The notes below the pieces were generated by a model, which saw nothing but the letters and a program-made list of their open reading frames with translations, did no database searches and was not told where the DNA came from. Shown piece after piece: positions 37,997 to 48,823 of a DNA stretch of 64,000 nucleotides. Source of the stretch: Anisakis pegreffii (taxonomy: Eukaryota > Nematoda > Chromadorea > Rhabditida > Anisakidae); assembly GCA_035041965.1 (NCBI GenBank), contig JAPYMA010001261.1, positions 1 to 64,000 of the forward strand, written 5' to 3'. The position numbers and the translations under genes are program-made. Within the stretch, counting starts at the first letter, position 1; every line of letters starts with the position of its first letter.

Positions 37997-40900
37997 TTAG
38001 GCTTGTATGATGCGCGGCCGTCGAACCGTTGTCTGTCGAGGTGGCGATGGTCCACGAACGATGAATCGTCTCCTTCCGCCAACACGATCACCATATCGTA
38101 ATTGCTTCCACCATTTTTGGATGATCAAAGCGGCCAAATTGCGCAATTGATTCGGGAAAAGTGCTCCATTTCGCAGCAAGAAATCAGCAATCTGAAAACG
38201 ATAGCATTGATAACAATAGAACGAAGAGGCACAGTTTTGATGGATTGAATAACATTATGATTTTAATATTATATAATATTATGATCAGTATTATATAATA
38301 ATAATAACATTACGTTAGTAATAATATTAACGTATTATATAATAAAATAACACTGTGAAAAGGCATGCGATTCTCAAACGTTTGCAGCCATGAATTCCAG
38401 TTTTTGACATCATTTGCCGTCAAAAGTGAGTATTCTAGAGACATTCACCTAGTTTCGATGTCAACCTTCAACTTTGCTTTCATGTTCAGCGTTAATACTG
38501 CAAATTTATCTTGTTCAAAAATGCATCAAAACAATGCATGTAAGATGATTACTTGTTGATGTCCGTTAATGTGTGCACAACTCAACGGTGTAAGATCTTC
38601 GATTTTCGACAGAGCGTTCACGGCAGCTCCATGCTGCAGTAAATGTTTCACACAATCATATTTGCCTCGTTCACACGCGATATGCAATGGAGTCATCTGA
38701 TCAACATCCTCCTTGTAGATTGGACAATCCTATAATTGCGGAGAGCTGGTTATTAGAAGTGGAGTTTTTTGTGCATGACAACAATGATTGAGTAAAAGGT
38801 AGATAGCATTTGCTACATTGAACTTGAAGAAGAATCAATGGAAAGCCATTTTCAAACTGGATTTGGGGTATTCAAATTATAGAATGAACTCTTTTTCTCA
38901 AGGAAATGCTCTCGTGGATCAAATTTTCAGTTTCAGAAACTTTGTTTCGGTTTTCAATTCAAATAATTGCGAAGGGTTTTCGCAAGGGCTGTCACTAAGA
39001 ATTCATTCCAAATGTCCTAAATCACTGATATATCTGATCACAAAATGTTTCGAACTGTAACACACCGACTCGTCCAGAAGCACCTCGACACATGCTGTGA
39101 AGCCTCCGAATGCGGCGCAATGCAGTGCGGTTCGACCGAGCTGATCCGTATGGCCAGCTCTGCAGTTCAACTCTGCGATCATCACTTTGAGTGTATGTGC
39201 TTGACCGCCTAAGCATGCGTAAAAGATCGGTGTCCTGGAAATTAATCCAGTTTTCCAGTTTCGCAAACATTTGCTCTCAATTTCTTCACCAGTTTTCTCT
39301 AGGCATCGCATTGACTTTCTTGCCAGTACTGTATCTCGCATGAGATACCATCAAAAAATTGGTGATCCAATAAGTAAATCTTTTGGATACAACGAATCTG
39401 ATTGAACTAATCGAATCACCAGGATGACACATGTGAGGTTCTTTGATTGTTTTAAGTTTACTTTGAAAACTGACCTTCCTCTTGAGTCCCTTTGCTCACC
39501 ATTTGCTCCGATCATAATTAACAACCTCACCACATCGGTGTATCCTTTTCCAGCAGCCAAATGCAACGGAGCTGCGTTTGTGTTATCCACATCCTTAATT
39601 TATCACTTTAAAGCAGTGATTCTCCTAGGGTTGAAATTACCCATTTCGAGTAATTTTGAAGCGTCAGGGAGTAATAGAGAGGATCGGGAAATTAGTATTT
39701 TGAGCAGTTGTTATGTTATGATAGAACGCCATTGTGATGGTGCTTTTTGACTCGTAAATGCGATTAGTTGATGGTAATATTCTCCTAATTTCGGAGTATG
39801 ATTAGCTCGTAAGAGCCTAATAGGGTGTTTTAACAGGGTTTTCATTCTTTTCCTTGCTGTTCTAATCGCTCTCATAGCTTTTATCACCAAAAGTGTTCTC
39901 TTCGGCTAATTTCTCATTCATTTCACTGAACAGTTAAAGTCAAATTCTCATTCTATCAAATATACTCTATAATCAATCATTTGACAGTCGAACGTTGTTG
40001 AGCAATAATATTCGATTGTTGTATTGTTGACTTCGGTTGTCAACACTCGTCAACATATCCAGTAAACAGTATATGCTACAGAATGAGAAGTTGATTCGAA
40101 CTGTGAAGTGAAATGAGACGAATGTGAATGATAAAAACTCATCAAGAGAACGGTATTCACATGCAATAGCTATGAGAGTGAATACAACACGTCCGAAAAG
40201 AATGAGAATACATCTAATTCACTTTCAAGTGAACGTGTCACAGACAATAGCTCTTCATTCAATCATATTCGATTGCATGAAACAAAACGGTGTAAGAAGG
40301 CCCGTTGTCGATTACCATGGACGTGCTAATAAAATTGAACGTAACGGTTATCTGAACATAATTTGTGCGATTTCCATATTTATGGAGGGGGGGGGGGATA
40401 ACGGCAGCCTGCTAGATCACCAAAAGGGGTAATGGAGCATTCGAGCGTGAAAACCCTGCTGTAAAAGGATTCTTTGATCGCTCTCGAAGAATCTCTGAAC
40501 AGAAATTCATTTGAAAATCCAGTGAAGAGTTAGCGACTAACATGGATATTCCATCCTTCTTTAACGAGCAATTTCACCAGTCGAAGACTCCCAACTTGGG
40601 CGGCATGATGCAATACCGTATAGCCGTATTTGTCATGATGATTTCGATCCGGTTCAAAGTTGTCGAGGAAGAATCGTACCATTTCCTCTTGATCAGCAAT
40701 AACGGCCCACATAAAACACGATCGACCATCACTGTCATACTGATCCTGAAACTCACCAAACATCACTTAAGCACAAGAAACCTTAAACACATTTTAAAAA
40801 ATTTTGTGCTCTAAAAGAACCTAAAATTTCCGACAGAAATTGAGAAAAAATTTCAATTTAACGGAAAATTCGTTGCCGCATACTTCAATTTGACGTTTTC

Positions 40901-42990
40901 AACAATTTTTAAAAATTCTCAGCTCCAATCACATAAAATTTTTGAATTCGGATTTGGATCTGTAAATTCGATTAAATTGAAAAGTGTTACGGAAGCAAAT
41001 ACACTCTCGATAATGTTGACCAGCAACCAACCATGCCACCAACTGAAGCAAGAATTCGGTTCAGAACTCTTTGGTAACCACCTTGGGCAGCGTAATGAGC
41101 CGGCGATATACCGAAACAATCACGAGTTGCATTTCGAGCGTTCACTGCGAGCAATTTCTCAACAATGTCGAGTTGACCGCGTTGTGCCGCATAGTGCAAC
41201 GGAGTTCGAGCATCGTTATCAAATGTCTGAAGCGCTAACAGGCACAGTTGAAAGCTGAGCAATGTATTGTCGTGAACCAATGTGTTATGGTTGTACTGAT
41301 AAACAATCTTAGATCCAATGGCATGGCAAATGGGTTTGTAAAACTCAACAAATATCGCTCATTATCGGAAAATTGGTGAGGATTCGAAATTTTTTGGTGA
41401 GAACGTTAGGAAATTCGAAAGGCTAATCGGATGTTGTGATCATAGGATTGGTCACTATACGATTGCAGAAATTCAATGAATTGTTCATGAAAAGGAGAGA
41501 ATAAAATAATTTTGGATGGACGGTGACTACTACAACAATGGAATCGAGACACCAAATGAAAATTTGTTCGCTAAGAAACCTCAGGTGGACAAAGCAGTTC
41601 ATTGAGAAGCACATCAACAACGTTCACGTTACAGGCCATAATCGCTAAGTGCAACGCTGTACGTCCTCGATTATTACGAGCCGTTATTGAAATACTCTTA
41701 CGCCTTCCGAGTAGTCGAACACAATCTTCGGCTGAAATTAGTAACGCTTGGTCCCACTATTACACACACTATGAATGCATAGAAGGTGATTGAGGAATCT
41801 TGATTCAGAAAGTTGTGAGCGTTCAGACAATTCGACCAAAATGATCTAAATTTATGAGCTTGATCTTCGAACGCCTTTGAGGGATATCACACAACGATTG
41901 TCAGACTTCATTGAGAAAATCCAGTGGATATTCATTGTTTTTCATTAATAGGATTTAAAAGATAAGCGGAATAAAGACGTGTCGAATTTCTTAGTGTACC
42001 TCCAGCATAAGTACTGGCTGCAGCACACATTAACGGTGTATGACGAGCGTTATCCTTCTGATCAATCGGTAGTCCTAAACGTTCGGCCAGCAATATCTCG
42101 CAACATTCTAGTCGAGCACATGAAGCCGCATAATGCAGTGGTGACTGGCCCATACGATCAACGCATTTATAGAAATTATCATAGTCGGTTATTGCGTTGA
42201 TAAGCATCTAGAAATAGCTAGTTGCAATTAACTGAAATGATTTCACAAAATTTGACAATGAATGAATACGACAGTTTAGCAAACCGTCACAAATATATTT
42301 TTGAGTTATTTCACCATGTCCATTTGGTCCATTTGCAATATTTCGAAGCAACAAATTTTTGACGAGGTGATAACCTTCAGAAGCTTTGTTCGGCCAAGTT
42401 TCGCCGCTAAATGAATTGGTGTAACATCGTGGCGATCCTTTTGCAGAATCCACGGTGTCTGTTCAGTGCTCTGAGGTACGTTCAGAATGTATTTCATCGA
42501 CTTGCGTGCATCACCAATGACGGCCCAATGAACTGCTGTATCGCCATTGTCGTCACCAACAGAAAATTGAACACCCTTCCTGAACAACACTAGTAGATGT
42601 TGCTCAAGTTTCTATAGGTACTCCTTCTTTACGATTCCAGCGAAAATAGTTCGGTCTGGCTTAGGAAAGCAAGTAAATTTCAGCATGTTCAGTGGTGAAT
42701 GTTCAGTGATCCATTAGCAAACGAAGTTCAAACAATAATTTTCGCATGTTTTCTCATACGCTGAAATGTGACAAGAAACTCTCTTAGACAACTAACTTGT
42801 GCAGCATCTGCACAATGCGAAGACGATCGTGAAGTACCGCAAAGGTGAGTAATGAACGACCACCCTTTGTTCTCAAGTCGAGTAGCTGAGCGTTTTGTTT
42901 GATCAACTTTTCAAATGAGGTCACATCATTCTCGCAGATGGCCCTTAGTGCTTCACCGAAATGTTGACTGCTACCAGTGGCACTCATCAT
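37997..42990 (-). CDS. INVS: inversin (nephrocystin-2) orthologue, ankyrin repeats plus IQ motif
   Basis: Ten exons: 42990-42797, 42579-42375, 42207-42000, 41731-41580, 41226-41032, 40745-40542, 39593-39475, 39234-39066, 38729-38553, 38191-37997. They join in frame to 605 residues. Ankyrin repeats run from about residue 10 to 555. One repeat reads DGRSCFMWAV, equivalent to inversin's EGRTSFMWAA, and the last leads through RNGAL into an IQ-like motif (LAALIIQKWWKQLR, about 560-573), matching inversin's order. The protein stops about 30 residues after the IQ motif, so the long C-terminal half of vertebrate inversin, with its second IQ, is absent. In animals inversin marks the inversin compartment of the cilium; here sensory-neuron cilia are the likely site. 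The donor of exon 5 (ATG|GTTGGT) is the least certain junction. The intron between exons 6 and 7 holds a transposon. Confidence 0.93.
38258..38346. repeat. AT-rich palindromic tract in inversin intron 9
   Basis: ATTATATAATATTATG, TATTATATAATAATAATAAC and GTATTATATAATAAAATAAC repeat a TATTATATAAT palindrome three times at about 30-50 base spacing. Confidence 0.7.
39614..40458 (-). mobile_element. non-autonomous hAT-like DNA transposon, copy 2, inside inversin intron
   Basis: Ends are CAGTGATTCTCC and ...GTGAAAACCCTG. Flanking 8-mers CTTTAAAG (39606-39613) and CTGTAAAA (40459-40466) agree at six of eight positions, consistent with an old 8-bp hAT target duplication. Relative to copy 1 at 11840-12923 it is inverted and lacks about 240 internal bases. 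It contains a G-run at 40388 and no transposase frame. It occupies most of the intron between inversin exons 6 and 7 without touching the splice sites. Confidence 0.8.
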
Positions 42991-44340
42991 CTACTCCCAT
43001 TTACCAGTCTCCTTCTTTTCGATCGCACCAATACACCATTAAATACACAAGCTATCCTGAATGACTCAATATGAAAGCTGTGCCAAACAACCATTTTGTT
43101 TGAAAAACTCACGGACTCGATCGCAAAAAGTCGATGTTAATCGCTATCCAGAACCTCCTCAAAGACTCATGCAAACACCTTATTCAGGCACTATTCTGGG
43201 ATAGTCGGCTCTGAAGTATTCTGATTTTTCATTCTTGCAGAGCAATCGAAAGGCTTTGCGGATAACATTTCGACAAACTATGATGATTGCTTTCTTTGGA
43301 AGTCTTACTGATGTTCGGTGCATAAAACAGATGAATCGATGCTATACAATTTCAATATTATTGCGACAAGCGTCATATGAGCATGATTATGAGAAGAATC
43401 TTTGAAAGGTCTGAATAGATACGGAACGAAACTTGTAAAACAAAACCAAAAGTGAATCAATAACAGAGTAATTGTTGTAAATAGCGGCTGAATGAAATCT
43501 CAGTCCGAAGAGATAATAATTCAAAACATCATCATGTTAAGTGAGAAAGAAGAAGAATGTCACCAACATTTCACTCAAAGAAACCGGTTAACGATTATTG
43601 CACTAATCAATTCGAAGCGTTGCATTTCCATCGATATTATGAGATGACGTTCATGATCGCATACAAAACATAGTATTTGCGTTTCATTTCACTCAAGAAA
43701 TGTTCAGTTTTCTTTGCAAAACAATTCGTTTAGTTTGCTTCAGTTAAGCTATTTTTAAGTCTCCGGAATCTTGAACATGTAGGCATGGCGAAGCCATTCG
43801 ATGAAGCGTTCATATCTTCTTGATGACCACATCCTTGCTCAAACAAAGCAGTAGCTAATGATGGCGTTCTGACGCAGATGGGTCCTAAGGTTGGACAGTT
43901 TCAGCGCACTATTTCGATCGGTCGGTACTCAACTGTTGTTCATTTCATATATTATCATCATTAGTACTTCAATCTTATATTGTATTAACCATTGTTCAAG
44001 GATGCAAATCGCAATGCACATTCACCTAGTATTGTTCAGCTAGAAATATCGAAATCTATTTTACTGCTCGTATTATTAAAATTCAAATTGTGTTATTATC
44101 AGAAAGCAGTTTTATCTGCCAAACACGGTGATACGATCCTATCATGAACAATCCTAGTGGCGAAATTAATCCTCTCAAACATGAACGTTATTGATCGTTC
44201 ATTTGCGTGAACAAAACCTAGTTTTTGCAGTGTCCCTAGGTGGTTGATACTATTCACCAAAGCCACAAATTTTCCTTCGGTGATACAAAACAGCACATGA
44301 AACACGAGATAAGAGCTAATCACAAATTGCTCTGCTTATA
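42991..44340. other. no gene supported; contains a segment inverted at 45.96-46.11 kb
   Basis: This includes the upstream flank of the inversin gene. The segment 44101-44270 (landmarks ATACGATCCTATCATGAAC, AATTAATCCTCTCAAACA, AGGTGGTTGATA) is repeated in reverse complement at about 45960-46110. No coding exon is recognised. Confidence 0.45.
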
Positions 44341-44942
44341 GATGATGTGTTCTTACGCATCGACCATTTCAACAGTTCACCTGTCAGAGCAATCGTAGTG
44401 GCTATTTACTGGATACTATTTATTGGATTTTGGAAATTCAGATTACTTCGATATCTATGGTGTGTGTCTTTTCACCAGAAACATGCTTGGACAGTTGAAT
44501 CGATTTTGCAAGCAAGGAACTGCGGTCAAAAATTTATCAAAATGATAGAAGTTTGCATGCTTCAACAAAGTTTTCAAAACAAAGCATTCTGTGAAATGTT
44601 ATATGTGACTGGCAACAAACAACAACAGATGAATACGCAAAATGGGCATCGCAGCTGTTTGAGTAACCAATTCCATAAAATGACACAGCAGTATTTCAGT
44701 GCAACAATGTTTAAGTACTGGCAGACGTCCGGAACGTCACGTCAGTCGCGACTGAAATCCTTAAGTTGTCAAGCTTTAAATTGGAGTTAGGTCAGTTGCC
44801 AGCAAGCTCCAACTATTCAAAGTGACTCGTATACCTTGTTTCATTTGGTCAGACCCACTAGTATGAGTTCTTTCTTGAGACTGATTCAATTCTTTCCGCA
44901 CAGACCCATCGTCGATGTTAGAAAAGCATAATCTAGGCATAT

Positions 44943-45271
44943 CTAAGCAACGCAGCTGTTTTGACAATGCAAAAGTTCTGATTTAAACTCACTTGCAACC
45001 TCGGCTAAACACGTTCTATAATTCGGGTAACAAATTATCGCCGAATGAAGGGATTTGTTGCTGTTCAAGCAACTCTTTTTATGCTGTTCGATACACGCTC
45101 TTTTCTCGGAAGAACAATCTGCAATATCAATTAGCACTGTATCATGTTAAGACTGGATGAATTTTAACGATTCCATTGCACCTTTCAATCGTTATCAAGG
45201 TGTAACTTACCTCTCAGAATGATAGCCTCACAAGAAGCAAGAAGAAACAGGAAAATGATGATCAACTGCAT
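44943..45271 (-). CDS. small secreted cysteine-rich protein, palindrome copy A
   Basis: Two exons, 45271-45211 and 45118-44943, join in frame to 78 residues. Exon 1 is essentially a signal peptide (MQLIIIFLFLLASCEA) ending at a G|GTAAGT donor. Exon 2 follows a TTGATATTGCAG acceptor. Mature cysteines are at 22, 29, 37, 50, 57, 72 and 76. It starts DCSSE and ends near KSELLHCQNSCVA. Copy B at 47392-47741 has the same exon 1 length (61 nt), the same splice phase, and cysteines at 22, 29, 37, 50, 57 and 76. I do not recognise the family. Secretion is inferred from the signal peptide. A GTGAGT inside exon 2, conserved in both copies, could act as an alternative donor. Confidence 0.72.
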
Positions 45272-45680
45272 TGCGTTCGATTCTGGACTGCAACTGAGCT
45301 TGGTAAGGGAGTCACTTCACATCTGTAACTGTTCAGTTTACTTCCGTGAACAGATTGGGAAAATATTTACCTCCATAAATTTATTTCCAATCTACGATCA
45401 ACTATTTCGTTAATCTGTTTTGAATTACAGCCGTTATCCATCAAATTGGTGCATTGATCATATCATCATACCATGTCTTTGCTATTTTGTTTGCTATGAC
45501 GTTGCAATGATTATCATTGTTACTTACACATCGAGCGGTTGTTTTGTTGATCGCGGTTAGTGATCGGCGGAATGCTTATTTTGTAGAGTTATGAATATTT
45601 ATTGGATTGATATTTGGCTACGTTTAATTGTGCAAAGTATTCACGGCAACTAATTAAATACTCGGTTGTACTCACTTGGC

Positions 45681-45787
45681 CTGCTCGCCTAGCCAGCGGG
45701 GTGGCTACAATCAAGGCTAAAACAGTGCGAACGGAAGCGCGAGCATTGTGGCCAGCAACGTTACAAACAATTGATAGCCTGGCCAAT
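45681..45787. other. GC-rich block in left palindrome arm, possible structured RNA
   Basis: This block of roughly 107 bases is clearly richer in G+C than its surroundings and has no counterpart in the right arm. It is bounded by TTGGCC and GGCCAA. GGCTACAAT at 45703-45711 can pair with ATTGTGGCC at 45745-45753 (one G:T), enclosing a smaller GCG/CGC stem. Neither strand gives a convincing protein. It could be an insertion, an RNA gene or chance. Confidence 0.3.
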
Positions 45788-45940
45788 CCAGGTAATCCAG
45801 GTAATGACGTTGCAATAAATTGCGCACATATTACATAATGTTTGCGTGACTGTATGAAGCATGAAACCAGTCTCTTCTCGATGTTTTACCTATCCGAATG
45901 AAATATCAAAAAGCTAGCAAAAGCGTAATCACACCACATT

Positions 45941-47004
45941 TTCATAACGTGTTGACTATACGTCCATATTATCAACCACCTACGGGCACTGCAAAAATTA
46001 GATTTGGTTTACGCAGGTGAACGATCACTAAATAACGTCAGTGTTTGAGAGGATTAATTCCGCCATTAGGATCGTTCATGATAGGATCTTGTCACTGTGT
46101 TTCATGAATAATAACTCCTTTTCGAATATTAATGATAGTGAAATAGATTTCGATATTACTAACTGAACAGCTCTAGTTGAGTGTGCATTACGATTTACGA
46201 ACTGCATTTAATATAGTGCGATCATGGTAAGCTGAGATATAATCAACGAAACGATTGCAAAATTTTTAAATGCTTAACCACTACGCCAGTGCTGATCACC
46301 CGACTCGTGAACGATTCTGAATTGAAGGACTGAACTGTGAACACAAAATCAAACACTGGATCCAGTTTCAAATCAGAAGATAAGCAAAGGATTCACGGCA
46401 TTTTGAACCACTTACATACAAAATTAATTAGATTTGCACCACTTATATTCCAGTTGCCATTTTATTTGCATCTCATCGTATCGATTTCAACATGTGACTA
46501 ATTTGTTGGAGAAACTACATTCAGTTGAGTTTCTAAATGATTCCTCCCAGCTATCCTAACTGAACCGAATTTTTGCGATCAATTTCATCCGAACAGAACT
46601 GAAACCTCTCCTAAGAACCGCATAAAAGCACTAAATGTAGAGAATTATGTTAGAAACACCTTCATCGAAGCATTCCATATTGCTTCTCAAAGATCTTTCT
46701 TCCTTCTAAAGGAAAAGTGCTATCAGATATGCTATTGCACATTCGAAGTTCTCACGGAATGTCTTTTAATCGTACAGATTTATCACACTTCAATATTGCA
46801 CCGATGAAGACTGATTGTATCATTGATTAGCGAATATCTCTCCCTTTCAAACAGTGCTTTTCGAAAGCTGAAGAGGAATTTCCCTCTTATATGTAAATGG
46901 ATGAAAACGCTGATTTTGTATTTGCGTGCTTGCATTGAATCATGATGGAATGATCCGTCATGATTCAACACAAATATTTATTGGAAATATAGTCAACACA
47001 TCAT
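45941..47004. other. palindrome spacer; no gene seen
   Basis: About 1.06 kb between the two arms. It includes the 45960-46110 segment that is an inverted copy of 44101-44270; the remainder is unique and AT-rich. A minus frame 46971-46783 is unrecognised. Confidence 0.5.
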
Positions 47005-48390
47005 CATAATGTGGAATGATAACGCTTTTGCTCGCTTTTTGACATTTCATTCGGATAGGCAACACGGGCAGAGAAGATTAGTCGCCAGTTTTATCGAGTC
47101 ATGCGATAATATTGCTACATGGGCGCAATAATTTCACAACACTATAGCGAACAAAGTAGCAAATACGTAGCAAAGAAAATAACTTGATGGTATGATTAAC
47201 GCAGTAATTTTATGGATAATAGCCGTTATTCAGAACTGATTAAGCGAAATGTTTATTCGTAGATTGGGATCAAATCTACACAACTGAATTAATTCCCAAT
47301 CTGAATATTCACTGATGTGAAGTAACTCCCCTCGCGATGAATTACTCGCCAATACATTGTCAAGCTCAGTTGCAATCCAAGATCGAACGTGATGTGGTGG
47401 TTCTTCCTTTTAAATTATCTTCTTACTGCTCGTGATACGACCACACCGAGAGGTATGTGACACCTCAATAGCGATTGAAATGAATGTTCGAATGGTTGGA
47501 AATCAGCTAAGTGGGATTTGAAACGTTTCTGAATGATACAGTGCCAATTAATTTTGCAGATTGTTCTTCTGAGAGAACTATGTGCATCGCTTGGTATAAT
47601 GCAGATTGTAGGCTGGATGTCACACGTTGTCATAATGACTGGATTTGTCATCGGAAATATGGTGACTGTTTAAAGGAGATGGAAGGTGAGTTAAAATCCG
47701 AATTTTTGCATTTTCACCGCGACTGTGTTGTTTACGCTTAGATTATGTTCTTGAGCATCGACGACGGCTTTCAGTTGAGAGAACTAAATCAGCCTCATCA
47801 AGGTACTCATTCCAGTAGGTCTGACGAGTCGGTTGCTAGCGATCGAAATTCGCTGGCAACGAACCATCGCAATTCTAATTCACAACATGACAATTTTAGC
47901 TTTAGCCAATCCCTCCACATCTCGTCCATCCACGTGAGACTGAAACTACTACGTCAGTCAGTGATGTGATATCCCAAACGCTAACACGAGCCACATTTTG
48001 TTGCTGTGAGCGAATCGCGATCGCTGAATCATTACTGTGATATTTTATGGAACTAATCATTGAAACAACCATGATGCATCATTTCATGTGTTCATCTGTT
48101 TTCCCCTGTTGCGTCTTATTTTAATGATAACATGTCGCGGAATGTTTTGCTTTGAAAACTCTGTTGAACCGTGCCAATTTTTATCGTGTTTGATGAACGT
48201 TTAACTGCAATTCCTTACATGCAAAATCGGTTCAACCGTCCGAGCATGTTTCCAGTTTAAGGAAAAAGAAATTTCGGATTTCGAAAAAAAATTTCGAAAA
48301 TATGGACCATGATTATGCCAGTGAAAGGATCGATAAAGAGAATTACACCAAAAAAGATACCCATTAATTGATAATAACACTATCAATCAA
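47005..48390. repeat. right arm of the large diverged palindrome
   Basis: This is the reverse-complement counterpart of 44347-45940; matching blocks are listed under that entry. It contains Cys-rich gene copy B. Downstream of that gene a further block (ATCGACGACGGC...GAACTAAATCAG) matches the sequence past copy A's stop. Confidence 0.75.
47392..47741 (+). CDS. small secreted cysteine-rich protein, palindrome copy B
   Basis: Two exons, 47392-47452 and 47560-47741, join in frame to 80 residues. Exon 1 (MWWFFLLNYLLTA...) is hydrophobic and ends at a G|GTATGT donor; exon 2 follows a TAATTTTGCAG acceptor. The spacing C-x6-C-x7-C-x12-C-x6-C-x18-C is identical to copy A. Two positions differ: B has an extra Cys at 44 where A has none, and Phe at 72 where A has Cys. 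So each protein keeps seven cysteines in the mature part but arranged differently. The exon 1 hydrophobic core is shorter than in A, so secretion is slightly less certain. The family is unrecognised. Confidence 0.7.
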
Positions 48391-48823
48391 TGAAGCAATC
48401 GAATATAATAATGATAATAAATATCCATAAACAATATTTCCGTGATCGCTGAATCATTACTTTGTATATTAACCAACACGATAACAATCGTCATGAAATG
48501 ATTTAGGAAGCATTAGCCGAATTAAAATCCATGAACCCATATGAACTAACGCAAGCAGTCGAGCAGTTGCCGAGTTCATGAATTAATCTCGGTTTGTAGA
48601 GAAACAAACCGAAAAATGAAACATCATTCTCTGAATATTAATTCTTTCCACGTTTTCTAACGACGATACAGAGGTACAGCAGACTCGTGATGAGTTGCAA
48701 ATACAATCGATTTTGAAAAAGTATCCTAACAATAATAATAGACAATCGCACTATCAATAACACAATCACTTTGAATATGACGACGATTCATCAGGTTTCT
48801 TCAGCAATCATACGTTTCAACCT
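48391..48823. other. intergenic; no gene seen
   Basis: AT-rich, between the palindrome and the 3' end of the MoeA-type gene. Confidence 0.5.

Larger units (their letters stand above)
44347..45940. repeat. left arm of a large diverged palindrome
   Basis: Blocks of this arm match the reverse complement of 47005-48390 in colinear order: 44461-44530 with 48190-48260 (AAACATGCTTGGACAGTTGA), 44943-45118 with 47560-47741 (coding), 45211-45300 with 47350-47452 (coding), 45330-45520 with 47090-47290 (AACGGCTATTATCC style), and 45890-45935 with 47010-47055 (CCTATCCGAATGAAAT). Each arm carries one copy of the small Cys-rich protein gene, pointing away from the centre. The two arms are clearly diverged. 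Confidence 0.75.

Noticed and set aside
40124..40432. 102-codon plus frame
   Set aside because: It lies within transposon copy 2 in an inversin intron and is not open in copy 1.
40890..41258. 122-codon plus frame
   Set aside because: Antisense shadow of inversin exon 5.
45589..45838. GC-rich block read as a collagen-like exon (PGLPGL on minus, NPGNPG on plus)
   Set aside because: Only two or three Gly-x-y triplets, no flanking collagen features, stops in neighbouring frames.
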